A stretch of DNA of 43,953 bases, from assembly GCA_023254365.1 (NCBI GenBank), contig JALRLQ010000003.1, positions 1-43,953 on the forward strand, read 5' to 3'. Shown piece after piece: positions 18,101-23,303 of the stretch. Under the pieces are notes generated by a model that was given only the letters and a program-made list of their open reading frames with translations, did no database searches and was not told the origin of the DNA. The first letter of the stretch is position 1, and each line of letters opens with the position of its first letter. The translations under genes were made by a program, and so were the position numbers. Source of the DNA: Candidatus Poseidonia sp. GTDB lineage: Archaea; Thermoplasmatota; Poseidoniia; Poseidoniales; Poseidoniaceae.

Positions 18101-18704
18101 CACCTGCAGGGTTGATGGTGCCGCGTGCCAACACCGCCGCCAGCAAACCAGCAACCGTCGACATCGTCCAGTACGCAAAGAACACGTAGGCGGTGGCTTG
18201 GCGTTCCAAATTCATCGTGGAAACGAGTTGTCCGCCGTCCATCGTGTACGAGGATGGCAACGCCTCAAGAGCATCGCCAGCAGCCGCAAGGGCAAGCCAA
18301 AAACCAACGGTGGAGAACGTCATGACGGTGTACCACTCGTGACGGCCCCGACTGTCGAGGTTGGACCCCAACACGACAACGATGGCGAACATCAACGCAG
18401 CAAGAGCGTCAACGCCGGCATAGGAATGAAGCAACTCGGCTCCGAGCAACGCTCCAAACAACACGCCGAGGGAAACGGTGGATGAAGCGAGATCCGGTCG
18501 AGCAGCCTGAACGAAGCGCGGCACCAAGGCCAGCATGCTTCCGATGGCGACGACGAGCATCGGCATCATGTTGTTCATGCTCAAGTCGTATTCAATGCCC
18601 ACGACTTGAGTGGTGGCAAGGGCAAGCAGCACGGCCAGAGGTGCAAGGAGCAACCCCATGGTGGCACTGGGCTGTTGACCCGACGTATCCATTTCTTCTT
18701 CCAT
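9129..18704 (-). CDS. aglB: AglB/STT3 oligosaccharyltransferase fused to an extra membrane domain and a ~1750-residue extracellular array (3191 aa)
   Basis: STT3/AglB transfers lipid-linked glycans to Asn in N-X-S/T on the outer membrane face. Residues ~15-355 form an extra multi-TM domain. STT3 proper begins ~360: GSDPWYMKRVVDYI (~402-415) matches the metal-binding DP-Y loop, followed by a YYP..PPLF motif. More TM helices run to ~862. The hallmark WWDYG is at ~950-954, with VSDNFQSG soon after. From ~1400 to ~2900 come repeated beta-sandwich modules of carboxypeptidase-regulatory/SdrD-B style (e.g. GKVFWDLDNNSVPGFGEGIP), very rich in N-X-S/T sequons. Near 2935-3130 are NEW3/CARDB-like domains, then a TM helix (~3160-3177) and a basic tail. 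Usual AglB is ~800-1000 residues. GAGGGAT 4-5 nt upstream supports ATG 18704. The frame is unbroken over 9.5 kb. Confidence 0.9.
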   Translation of the reverse strand: MEEEMDTSGQQPSATMGLLLAPLAVLLALATTQVVGIEYDLSMNNMMPMLVVAIGSMLALVPRFVQAARPDLASSTVSLGVLFGALLGAELLHSYAGVDALAALMFAIVVVLGSNLDSRGRHEWYTVMTFSTVGFWLALAAAGDALEALPSSYTMDGGQLVSTMNLERQATAYVFFAYWTMSTVAGLLAAVLARGTINPAGDHGWFAFLGQTDGFNKANMPLVVALVVWVLAFAGSLYHFSTVGVADQLGITTETGYHGYIGYWTAFLTGVVALIVAGMVAERWYTRAMVVGSMWALYQVAAWFEAGIWYNEDLDGTWGALIWLGITFFMGVGIYSIGNHEKYGGWANLGEHEPSQARLFLRTHGAGMMIALAFLIGLAIRVQWYAVPSMNGFGTGSWDMTGGSDPWYMKRVVDYILANNAHLVVDADRYYPIGGINPRPPLFSWSMAIGAMILGPFLNNPDEAVWWSMLALPALYGALIVFPIAAMAKDHFGKGAGVLAAWLIAFMPAHVTHSTWALADHDAFVMLFISIGFMYWLRAVKYAGSARITKTTTAHPLSFLRAYADVATHRQAAMANAVLAGVAFGIVALGWKGFVVGPSILFLAYALQVALNMFRRRDSTTLSALFLTMLLTTFLMALPFYGHPQLDLVFDGTGLQPFLFIFGFTLAIAFVTTGYRDKPWLLVLGTLGGLAGIFFILLFILKTLDISNAWDVLFTGSGYFTKTKIFGTVAEANAPNRAQLFASFGPITFLLALIMGGGLLWRGLRHRKATALVFGVWVFTATFMAWNAARFMFNATPIMAILGAAGIVAFWQWADWSGLVRSWKKFGIRTPADRIAGARKAVWRTPQFSAVFLVMIMIFGQQATYGLDSAIPGTSNQESEIDERIYNIVPDILRFDALGFSILDSSAYDGRWYLGSFGSSFNDNGWNSAYDWLANQDTGMKYSEKPAFVSWWDYGFQALSTGEHPSVSDNFQSGIPATGNMLLARNQDDLTAMFIWQLAEGDRTYATGNDGVREFTPTFKGVVDKYLNDEQMDDFMTMQTVFDESMIDFIEVRSFNVVKTNRNIVMAEGHPHVAGVFDADTTIYRIYKDGVAIPCTVELSSSCLGDAWSSMDQANITFTNNIRTGEDTVVERTHSIIGDYWYTADLIDEYLSVSTSLHRMNARLAMCTQLLTEAFDAHPTATIHDLYNDLINLEGLYRVQDYEGAPGETINRDHEIRYFAVDDRLYPRAGRYTADSNYNRGQPMGIFGAPTILSGQDISTYMDEVYETIRGDFQDEMTREEVDEAMQKDFLNQQSGADIDPLQIQDVRVDHNPAFFDTMVARTYVGYGASSLGLDTGANNPQPAQHFGQSGTPGSILTNSLPLPGAMMNHFVVANWYSEDPEVAIQSTNTLVKILKYYPGAEMTGQVTMSDTGEGLPGVRLLIERDAFSGEAGVDNDEDTYWIPIGFVDADDDGFYSFTVPAGRIRVSAFGGEFDPNPARDNIRDGSYAERLGDILTDTNDDRQINEITAILGNVANMTWLGESQMNISGDEANRFVPLTRTLDVGIGSSGVSGTVFWSGDESFNGDPISETTFILRNIWSMTDNYTVETTSGSFSSEESRILQGTGEATLVENGSFESEGIALAKNFIGDFTRNIGNDRSFFANGTWTGMGMIEASWVEPSSVTDCEVDNVSNIVMPANETFCLADSTTTPPTYRLEGTVSAFGTFTSEGTSTLLRSYGDAEAGQGETIEGAGLFEGTGTFNGTGLFIGVGDFSGPMVEPGSFYKTGLLPGTYNMIAQLANGKEVLLPDPVEIGITPSYDLNMNMPGALFFGTLETLTGDLLANQTIELVDRDLGEASLISIETDEAGNFSYGPVPKGDYFYRIDTDDDGFFDMNESVMVLDDTTNITLPFGVPDTADVTMTLVSPVDPLTQEPMFDVSNRTITFENTEGILQPINVTSDENGDLFVELLYGTWNIRDDVNTEFVLFDQIILDRTNNEVVVDVTYAKAAYINGTMRSYPGVTIEEYDQWAEMTPEENKAETTEPASALTVNFVAGSLEFSSVTNVSGFFSVRVPSGFTYHMTTESVIINRGYGDLIEVETGDNLDLGNLYLEPTTSIDGVVYLYDNATRWDGNVPLWSPTEIIATNEDGLEWRTTTSDNAEFHLDLLNGEWDFTVGDERLNVSELSDVLVNHSATTQLSMLEMFVNPASVEVTMNVYLDSSEDGSFENGTIVSPAFHLRPIDDNRESLYFTEDDYTTPGNITVSLTPGGYDLVFNRTTASSENATDYDLVGVQFFDAIVIGLDLMEEVLDVPLKNTYLVNGTLSNSTGDGIQNDFLLYNEAEDQWFNMASDENGSFASYVPAGEWLVIVAPFSNENVTETLRSPLSVEAGSDRLELDLITAPSVEVTMQLREFMTNDSLADMTVTAVSHDGYGNITFERTDENGNATEMMMPGTWSLYLNRTIGTQSWFMDTSGSPFTTNDAVNNTLVLEPAYATLEVEIGGKVFWDLDNNSVPGFGEGIPEVNVIVQGVNHSDFNTNVSTDEEGVWRLFVPIRDAYNVTVEKDGFATVYYTTENESGFVVLDSPDSKDIEVTAGSVDVMGFVTDQLDAARLVGANIVLYPVAGIERDAITLTGTMNDSTLEWSASIQPGEWVVIVTEANPGPNGGGVAIGLLDASVANGGNLTLVMALGGYVDLSTSWTDIGQNEHHAGSASDGFSMIQESVELEVTFDGMSWVMDVPASGNVLHLFPEGSVAFDSEFTTVQHETNLEMEYFGGQTTTVSADSTIAATLTYNRRVNSNLDIVFNEASVGSTATVLEAVDGDEIEAVISSTDDTQYTTITMDFDITYNGTEIADVFTVSGEMGLAQDSDLWTVTVWNETSQAYEESVDVSLGIGADASEAVLSATVSLQITLPSVEDAWHLANGHRMTLRMETDLGEATQASVKVFVPQTYGFNVTDATELLGMTALVERTISFDVTNTGNGQESYTIELLESGVPEGWSVTPMMSTLTLSKDETRTQQFTVFAPESFEEGEFPLTIYVNSEDEEVPTYTVEVTVQAATIDLVVVENGIPSESNDDANTPGSVVIPIQNTGTLDAPSVIVYLKPTSPSSLDELSVTISVPAGQTVNAEFTDLTFQQGNQRFEVRVDVVGAESTSDWSVQLPDGNSFSLEYRTTTTPDGEDTWFTLAIVLLGILVIYGGTKAARSRGGSKF

Positions 18705-18724
18705 TTCTATCCCTCATTTTCGGT

Positions 18725-18740
18725 CCAGCCTCAAGGCTGG
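18725..18740 (-). promoter_or_regulatory. Perfect 6-bp hairpin in the leader of the oligosaccharyltransferase gene
   Basis: CCAGCC (18725-18730) and GGCTGG (18735-18740) pair around a 4-nt loop. In the transcript the hairpin ends about 20 nt before the AUG at 18704, just ahead of the GAGGGAU ribosome site, so it could influence translation of the giant gene. Confidence 0.4.
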
Positions 18741-18823
18741 CGTCGTTGGCGAGTTGTGAACCCCTTTTCAAGATAGTGGAATCACAGCGAAAGCCATTGG
18801 GCCTCAGTCCTTCATTTCCAATC

Positions 18824-18830
18824 AAAAAAA
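18824..18830 (-). terminator. Oligo-T terminator after purD
   Basis: Seven consecutive T residues on the minus strand begin 25 nt past the purD stop at 18856. U-tracts of this kind end transcription in archaea. Confidence 0.5.
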
Positions 18831-18840
18831 GGCGCTTTCG

Positions 18841-18853
18841 AGATATAAAGGCC
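18841..18853 (-). promoter_or_regulatory. TATA box for the oligosaccharyltransferase gene
   Basis: CTTTATATCT (18850-18841) preceded by GGGC just after the purD stop looks like BRE+TATA. It predicts a start near 18815-18820 and a leader of about 110 nt containing the hairpin at 18725-18740. The oligo-T tract lies between TATA and predicted start. Confidence 0.45.
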
Positions 18854-18855
18854 CA

Positions 18856-20130
18856 TCACCGAATGGCCCGGTGCGCGATGTCACTACGAAAGTGGCCCCC
18901 TTCAAGGCTGAGTTGGCCCATGAGTTCGTAGGCCATGCGCTGGGTTGAGGCAAGGTCGTCACCCATTGCCGTTGCCGAGAGAACCCGTCCGCCAGAGGCA
19001 ATCAATTCTCCGTCATGATTTCGCCCCACGCCTGCGAAATTCACCCAAGAGGTCCCGTAGGAGGACAGCCGTTCCAGCGCTTCAAGACCTCGGATGGGGC
19101 GGCCCTTTACAGGCGTGGCGGGGTACCCCTCTGAGGCCAGCACAACCGTCACCGCGGTGCCGTCATGCAAAGCCAATTCAACGGTGTGAAGGGCATCGGA
19201 CGCAGCGGCGTGAAGCAGGGTGTAGAGGTCGGTTTTGACCAGTGGAAGGGTGACTTGACATTCCGGGTCACCAAACCGAACGTTGAACTCGACGACATAG
19301 GGGTCGCCGTGTTGATCGATCATCAACCCGACAAACAACACGCCTCGATATGGAACGTCCTGTGATGAGAGGTGGCGATGCATCGGTTCCACGATGCGTT
19401 CAACCACGCGCTGATGAACGTCTGGCGAAACGACGGGAGCCGGACAATACGCACCCATGCCTCCCGTGTTGGGGCCTTGATCGCCATCGTAGGCTCGCTT
19501 GTGGTCCTGGCTGGCGGGAAGCGTCCGGTAGGCGGTTCCGTCCATCACCACCAGCATGCTCGCCTCTTCTCCTGCGAGAAACGCTTCGAGGAGCACAAAG
19601 CCGTCCGATTCAATGGACCGCTCAATGAAGGTTCGAGCCTCGTTTCTGTCTTCAGTAACGACGACGCCCTTCCCTCCAGCCAACACATCCCGCTTCACGA
19701 CCCAAGGTTCACCGGCAAAACGATCGAGGGCGGCCTCGACATCGGAAGCAGCGTCCAAGCGAAGATAGGCTGCCGTTGGAACGCCAGCCTTCTCCATGGT
19801 TTCCTTCGCATGCAATTTGGAGCCTTCGAGGTGGGCGAGTGCAGCAACGGGACCAAAACACGGAAGACGGTGTTCAGCGCAGGCATCAGCCAACCCTTCG
19901 CACAAGGGTGCTTCGGGCCCCACCACCACCAGGTCGGGGTTGATGTCGAGCAACAGGGGCATCAATTCGCTTGGATGGATGGAAACCGCATGGTTGGTGG
20001 CGAGAAGGGCCGTCCCTGCGTTTCCTGGGATGCAATGGAGTTCGCCCACGCGTGGTGATGCATCAAGCGCCAAGCAGAAGGCATGCTCTCGCCCACCGCT
20101 GCCAATCACCACGACGGTCGCTTTTTCCAT
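18856..20130 (-). CDS. purD: Phosphoribosylamine--glycine ligase (GAR synthetase)
   Basis: PurD joins 5-phosphoribosylamine and glycine using ATP, the second step of IMP synthesis. The 424-residue protein has the usual length and order. The N-domain P-loop-like VVIGSGGREHA is at residues ~7-17, then VVVGPEAPLCEGLAD. The ATP-grasp domain has GVPTAAY, VVKRDVLAGGKGVVV and the metal-binding block VEFNVRFGDPECQ near residue ~285. I chose ATG 20130 (MEKATVVV); a TTG 15 nt upstream would also read through but is not needed. A TATA-like GAATTATTC about 30 nt upstream suggests a leaderless or short-leader message. The gene stands alone, divergent from a surface-protein gene, and is followed by a T-tract. 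Confidence 0.97.
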   Translation of the reverse strand: MEKATVVVIGSGGREHAFCLALDASPRVGELHCIPGNAGTALLATNHAVSIHPSELMPLLLDINPDLVVVGPEAPLCEGLADACAEHRLPCFGPVAALAHLEGSKLHAKETMEKAGVPTAAYLRLDAASDVEAALDRFAGEPWVVKRDVLAGGKGVVVTEDRNEARTFIERSIESDGFVLLEAFLAGEEASMLVVMDGTAYRTLPASQDHKRAYDGDQGPNTGGMGAYCPAPVVSPDVHQRVVERIVEPMHRHLSSQDVPYRGVLFVGLMIDQHGDPYVVEFNVRFGDPECQVTLPLVKTDLYTLLHAAASDALHTVELALHDGTAVTVVLASEGYPATPVKGRPIRGLEALERLSSYGTSWVNFAGVGRNHDGELIASGGRVLSATAMGDDLASTQRMAYELMGQLSLEGGHFRSDIAHRAIR

Positions 20131-20137
20131 AACGTGC

Positions 20138-20222
20138 CGGTTCAATCGGCATTGAATAATTCCTTCGTGACCTGATATCGGGTGTTGTTGGAGGAAGAAC
20201 GCTTATTCGCCTCGGTTCAATC
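20138..20222. promoter_or_regulatory. Divergent purD / surface-protein promoter with a 10-bp direct repeat and a small palindrome
   Basis: CGGTTCAATC occurs at 20138-20147 and again at 20213-20222, one copy near each divergent start. TTCAAT (20141-20146) and ATTGAA (20151-20156) form a palindrome between the purD TATA-like sequence and its ATG. This looks like operator arrangement, but the binding protein is unknown. Confidence 0.4.
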
Positions 20223-20230
20223 AACACATC

Positions 20231-21979
20231 ATGCGAAGCACATCTCGTATGGCCGCCCTGTATGTCGCCCTGCTTTTTTTGGCCGCCCCCCTCACACTCG
20301 CCGCCCCACCCAGCGGGGGTGAGACCCTCACGGTTGACCAGACGGAAACATGGTCGGAGGACGGAACGTTTGACGGTCATGTGACCGTTCAGGACGGCGC
20401 TGTGTTGACCATCAACGCCAACATCACCATGGAAACCGGCTCATCCATCAACGTCGAGCAGGGAGGTCAATTGGTGTTGACCAACGGTGGACTCTACAGC
20501 AACGATCTGAATGCAGGGGTGATGATCAACAGCGCTCTCGCCGAACTCACCCTCAACTTCGGTGATTTAGCCGATGTCGGTGTGCTGCAACTGAAGTTGG
20601 ACCATGAAATCCCCGACGGAGTCATGTTCGACATTACCTACGGCGAAACCACCATCAACGCATCCGGGACGGACCTCGTTCAATTTGATGTGCCGCTCAA
20701 CAACACCGACCTCTCCATCACCTTCACTTCGTATTATTTCACCCCGACCTACGTCCTTTGGGCCAAAGCCATCCACAGTGGAGGAGATACTTCTACGTTG
20801 ATGGCGCCCGATATTGAAGCCACCAACGCCCCGCTGTATTGGTTCCAATCGGCCTATGATATCGTCGTGGACGGTGAGTTGAGCGTCACCAGCGCAGACA
20901 TTGAAGGTGCCAACATTTCATGCTCTTCGCTGTGTGCCTTTGACTCGGCCGTGCTGACAGGGAGCGCTCCCGTTCACGCAGCCTCCACCGCATCCATCAC
21001 CGTGGTGGATTCCGTCTTCGACGGCTCACGCTCCGACGAGGACATCATCCTTCACGACCAAGCACAAATCACCTACACCAACAGCCAGGGGACTGGTGGC
21101 ACCACCGATGCTTGGATTCGCCTCTTGTCCCATCGTGAGTTGACCACCAACATCCCCAACGGTAGCCTGGATATTTCTGGCATCGGGTGGGGTGCAAGCA
21201 ACTGGAACGACCTCACGGATGAAAACGGCTATGTCATGTTGGTTCCATCAGGCCAAACCAACGAACACAAGCGAATTGTTGAGTGGATGGATGGTGAAGG
21301 CGTGGTCCATCAAGAAGACGCATCCATCACGCTATCCATCAGCAGCAGTTGGGGAACGTTCTCCAGCACCATCGCTGCGCCAACCACTTCTTCGGGGAGC
21401 ATCGAACTTGCGCTTCCGTTCATCGCCGTCACGGAGGTGACCATGGAAAGCGACGAAGCCATCGCCAACAAAAGCATCTCCGGTATGGCCACGGTATCCA
21501 ACACGGGTGATGTGGCTGCCTCGAGCGTAAGCGTGTGGTGTTATGTGGGTGAAGACGTCGCGGAAACGACCCAAATCACCGTGAGCCTCAACGCTGGTGA
21601 GACCAAACAAGTTCCCTTCACCTGGTACGCTTACGAAGCCGGGGACAAAGCCATCACCTGCAAGCCCCTTCTCCCAACCCTCCTCAACGAAATTTCGGAC
21701 ATGGTCGTCAACCTTGACGGCGCAACCTCAACCGATATCGCTTGGGAGTACGCCGATGAGGAGGAGGATTCTCCTCTCATTATCTACCTCGCCCTCGTTC
21801 TCGGCATTGCAGCCCTTGTCCTGTTCACAGTGGCTCAAACACGTGGAAATCAAAAGACCTACCAGCACGACCATGCCGTTGAAGCTCACGACGACGGGAA
21901 TGAATTCGACGAAAAGGTCGCTGACGACCAAGAAGAGGGTTCATCGGTGTACGATCTTAAGCCCGAAGACGGGGCTTGA
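20231..21979 (+). CDS. Secreted surface protein with C-terminal TM anchor (CARDB-like domain)
   Basis: The 582-residue protein starts with a clear signal peptide (MRSTSRMAALYVALLFL, cleavage after LTLAA). The following stretch TWSEDGTFDGHVTVQDGAVL closely echoes the N-terminus of the 1446-aa protein at 3271-7611 (TWTGTMNLQGDVEVAEGAKL), so the two share a beta-helix capping module. The middle is a beta-rich domain with no motif I recognise. Residues ~400-490 resemble a CARDB/APHP domain (VSNTGDVAASSVSV). A TM helix (SPLIIYLALVLGIAALVLF) at ~515-535 is followed by an acidic cytoplasmic tail of ~45 residues. It converges on the next gene with a 40-bp gap. Function beyond surface location is not evident. 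Confidence 0.85.
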   Translation: MRSTSRMAALYVALLFLAAPLTLAAPPSGGETLTVDQTETWSEDGTFDGHVTVQDGAVLTINANITMETGSSINVEQGGQLVLTNGGLYSNDLNAGVMINSALAELTLNFGDLADVGVLQLKLDHEIPDGVMFDITYGETTINASGTDLVQFDVPLNNTDLSITFTSYYFTPTYVLWAKAIHSGGDTSTLMAPDIEATNAPLYWFQSAYDIVVDGELSVTSADIEGANISCSSLCAFDSAVLTGSAPVHAASTASITVVDSVFDGSRSDEDIILHDQAQITYTNSQGTGGTTDAWIRLLSHRELTTNIPNGSLDISGIGWGASNWNDLTDENGYVMLVPSGQTNEHKRIVEWMDGEGVVHQEDASITLSISSSWGTFSSTIAAPTTSSGSIELALPFIAVTEVTMESDEAIANKSISGMATVSNTGDVAASSVSVWCYVGEDVAETTQITVSLNAGETKQVPFTWYAYEAGDKAITCKPLLPTLLNEISDMVVNLDGATSTDIAWEYADEEEDSPLIIYLALVLGIAALVLFTVAQTRGNQKTYQHDHAVEAHDDGNEFDEKVADDQEEGSSVYDLKPEDGA

Positions 21980-22019
21980 ATGGCCGTCTTCACTGGATGA
22001 GCTTCAGGACCCAGACCCA

Positions 22020-23213
22020 TCAACAGGTTTGGCCCACGCCGTTTCCTTTGGCCTTTGGAGGATCGGCTTCCTGGTCCCCTGAAGAAAGGTCAATGCTCCA
22101 ACTGTATTCCGAGGTGTAGACCGTTTGGTCGCCCAACGTGTTGGTGATGTCAACGGTGAACGTGTAGCACCCTTCACTGGTGTAGAAATCATCCTTGTCC
22201 AAATAGTATGCACCACTACCCGAATCGGCACCTGATGCCGTCAATCCAAACCAGCCGTCCGTTGAGGCACTTCCGGTCCCTCCGCCAAGAGGAGACCACG
22301 TGGCGAGGTCACCATCCACGGTGATCAAACTCTCTGTCCAAGTGTCTCCACCTGTGACAGTGACTTGGACTTGATAGTCTGCAGACATCGGGCGAAGGCC
22401 AACGGCGGTGAATCCTCCACCGTCTTCTGCATCCTCGTTGGGGTTGAGAAGGCCGACAAGCACCTCGATGGTGATGCCCACGTATTCATCTGCATCGTTG
22501 CTGTTTCCAAGGGGAGAAATCCGGACGCCGGCATCTTGAGCCTCACGGGTGGTGAAACGAGACGGAATCTCAATTTCTCCCGTTTGGCCGTTGGAGCCCG
22601 TTCCCTTGATGACATATTCAACACCGATGTTGCCTGCATAGTCTTCACCGTTACCGGCAAAAATAGAGGAGAGGGGGACTTTGAATTTCTTCAAATCGTT
22701 GCTGACATCTCCGGAATCCGCCCACATTTCAACGCCATCGGCTTCAATGGAGACATCCACGGAAGACATGGTGCCACGAACCTTGAACGAGAGTTCGTTG
22801 GTATCCTCATTCAATTCGACTTCCGTGATGGCCATCGATGCGTTGGTAGGGACGAGCATCACCGCTGCATAAGGTGTGGTCGCAATCAGCACCGCTACGA
22901 CAATGCTCGCGTAGAGTTTGGGTTTGTTGACGCTTCCACGCATTCGATCGGCTTGGACAATCGCACCAATACCTGCGACGAGCACAATGGAGACGACAAT
23001 CAGCCCCCATGCACCTCCTTGGAGCGAGAGGATGGCCCCCAAGAGAATGACGACCCATCCGCCCAAACTGAGCTTCATCGCCGTGTCAGGAGAGCCGCTG
23101 GCAGGGGCGTTTGCAACAACGGCTGCTGCAGCGGCCTGCACCACTACGGGCTCAGGCGCTTCGTCGGTATCTGCTTCTTTTGCACTGTTGGCTTTGTCCA
23201 GTAATCCACCCAT
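22020..23213 (-). CDS. Membrane protein with three TM helices and a large extracellular beta domain, unknown function
   Basis: The 397-residue protein begins MGGLLDKANSAKEADTDE, an acidic then Ala/Val-rich cytoplasmic segment. Hydrophobic helices lie near residues ~50-64 and 66-85, and a third at ~102-118. The remaining ~270 residues are Asp/Gly/Thr-rich beta structure outside the cell, ending in a C-terminal Cys. I do not recognise the extracellular domain. I chose ATG 23213 over a TTG 6 nt upstream. GGGGAUU lies 4 nt before this ATG and is part of the nested inverted repeats at 23218-23289, so expression may be controlled by RNA structure. The gene follows the 310-aa surface-protein gene on the same strand by 90 nt. 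Confidence 0.8.
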   Translation of the reverse strand: MGGLLDKANSAKEADTDEAPEPVVVQAAAAAVVANAPASGSPDTAMKLSLGGWVVILLGAILSLQGGAWGLIVVSIVLVAGIGAIVQADRMRGSVNKPKLYASIVVAVLIATTPYAAVMLVPTNASMAITEVELNEDTNELSFKVRGTMSSVDVSIEADGVEMWADSGDVSNDLKKFKVPLSSIFAGNGEDYAGNIGVEYVIKGTGSNGQTGEIEIPSRFTTREAQDAGVRISPLGNSNDADEYVGITIEVLVGLLNPNEDAEDGGGFTAVGLRPMSADYQVQVTVTGGDTWTESLITVDGDLATWSPLGGGTGSASTDGWFGLTASGADSGSGAYYLDKDDFYTSEGCYTFTVDITNTLGDQTVYTSEYSWSIDLSSGDQEADPPKAKGNGVGQTC

Positions 23214-23217
23214 GGTC

Positions 23218-23289
23218 AATCCCCGTTAACGCTTCGTTTTGCGATTGAGATTATCAATCCAACCCCTGTTTGAATCGCAACAGGGGATT
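23218..23289 (-). ncRNA. Candidate cis-regulatory RNA: nested, mutually exclusive stems ending at the ribosome site
   Basis: Pairings in minus-strand RNA, given as window positions: P1 CCCCUGUU (23286-23279) with AACAGGGG (23270-23263), loop 8 nt; P2 GAUUGA (23259-23254) with UCAAUC (23248-23243), loop 5 nt; P3 UUGCGAUU (23280-23273) with AAUCGCAA (23246-23239); P4 AAUCCCC (23289-23283) with GGGGAUU (23224-23218), whose 3' arm lies 4 nt before the AUG at 23213; P5 AACG/CGUU, a small hairpin between P3 and P4. P1+P2 and P3+P4(+P5) exclude each other. Only the second fold occludes the ribosome site. No known riboswitch class was recognised. Confidence 0.5.
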
Positions 23290-23303
23290 TTGTGGGGTCG
23301 GTG

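Noticed and set aside
23263..23286. CCCCTGTT/AACAGGGG hairpin as a plain intrinsic terminator
   Set aside because: On the transcribed (minus) strand no T-tract follows, and its arms are shared with other perfect repeats. The T-rich side lies on the plus strand, where no gene leads into it.
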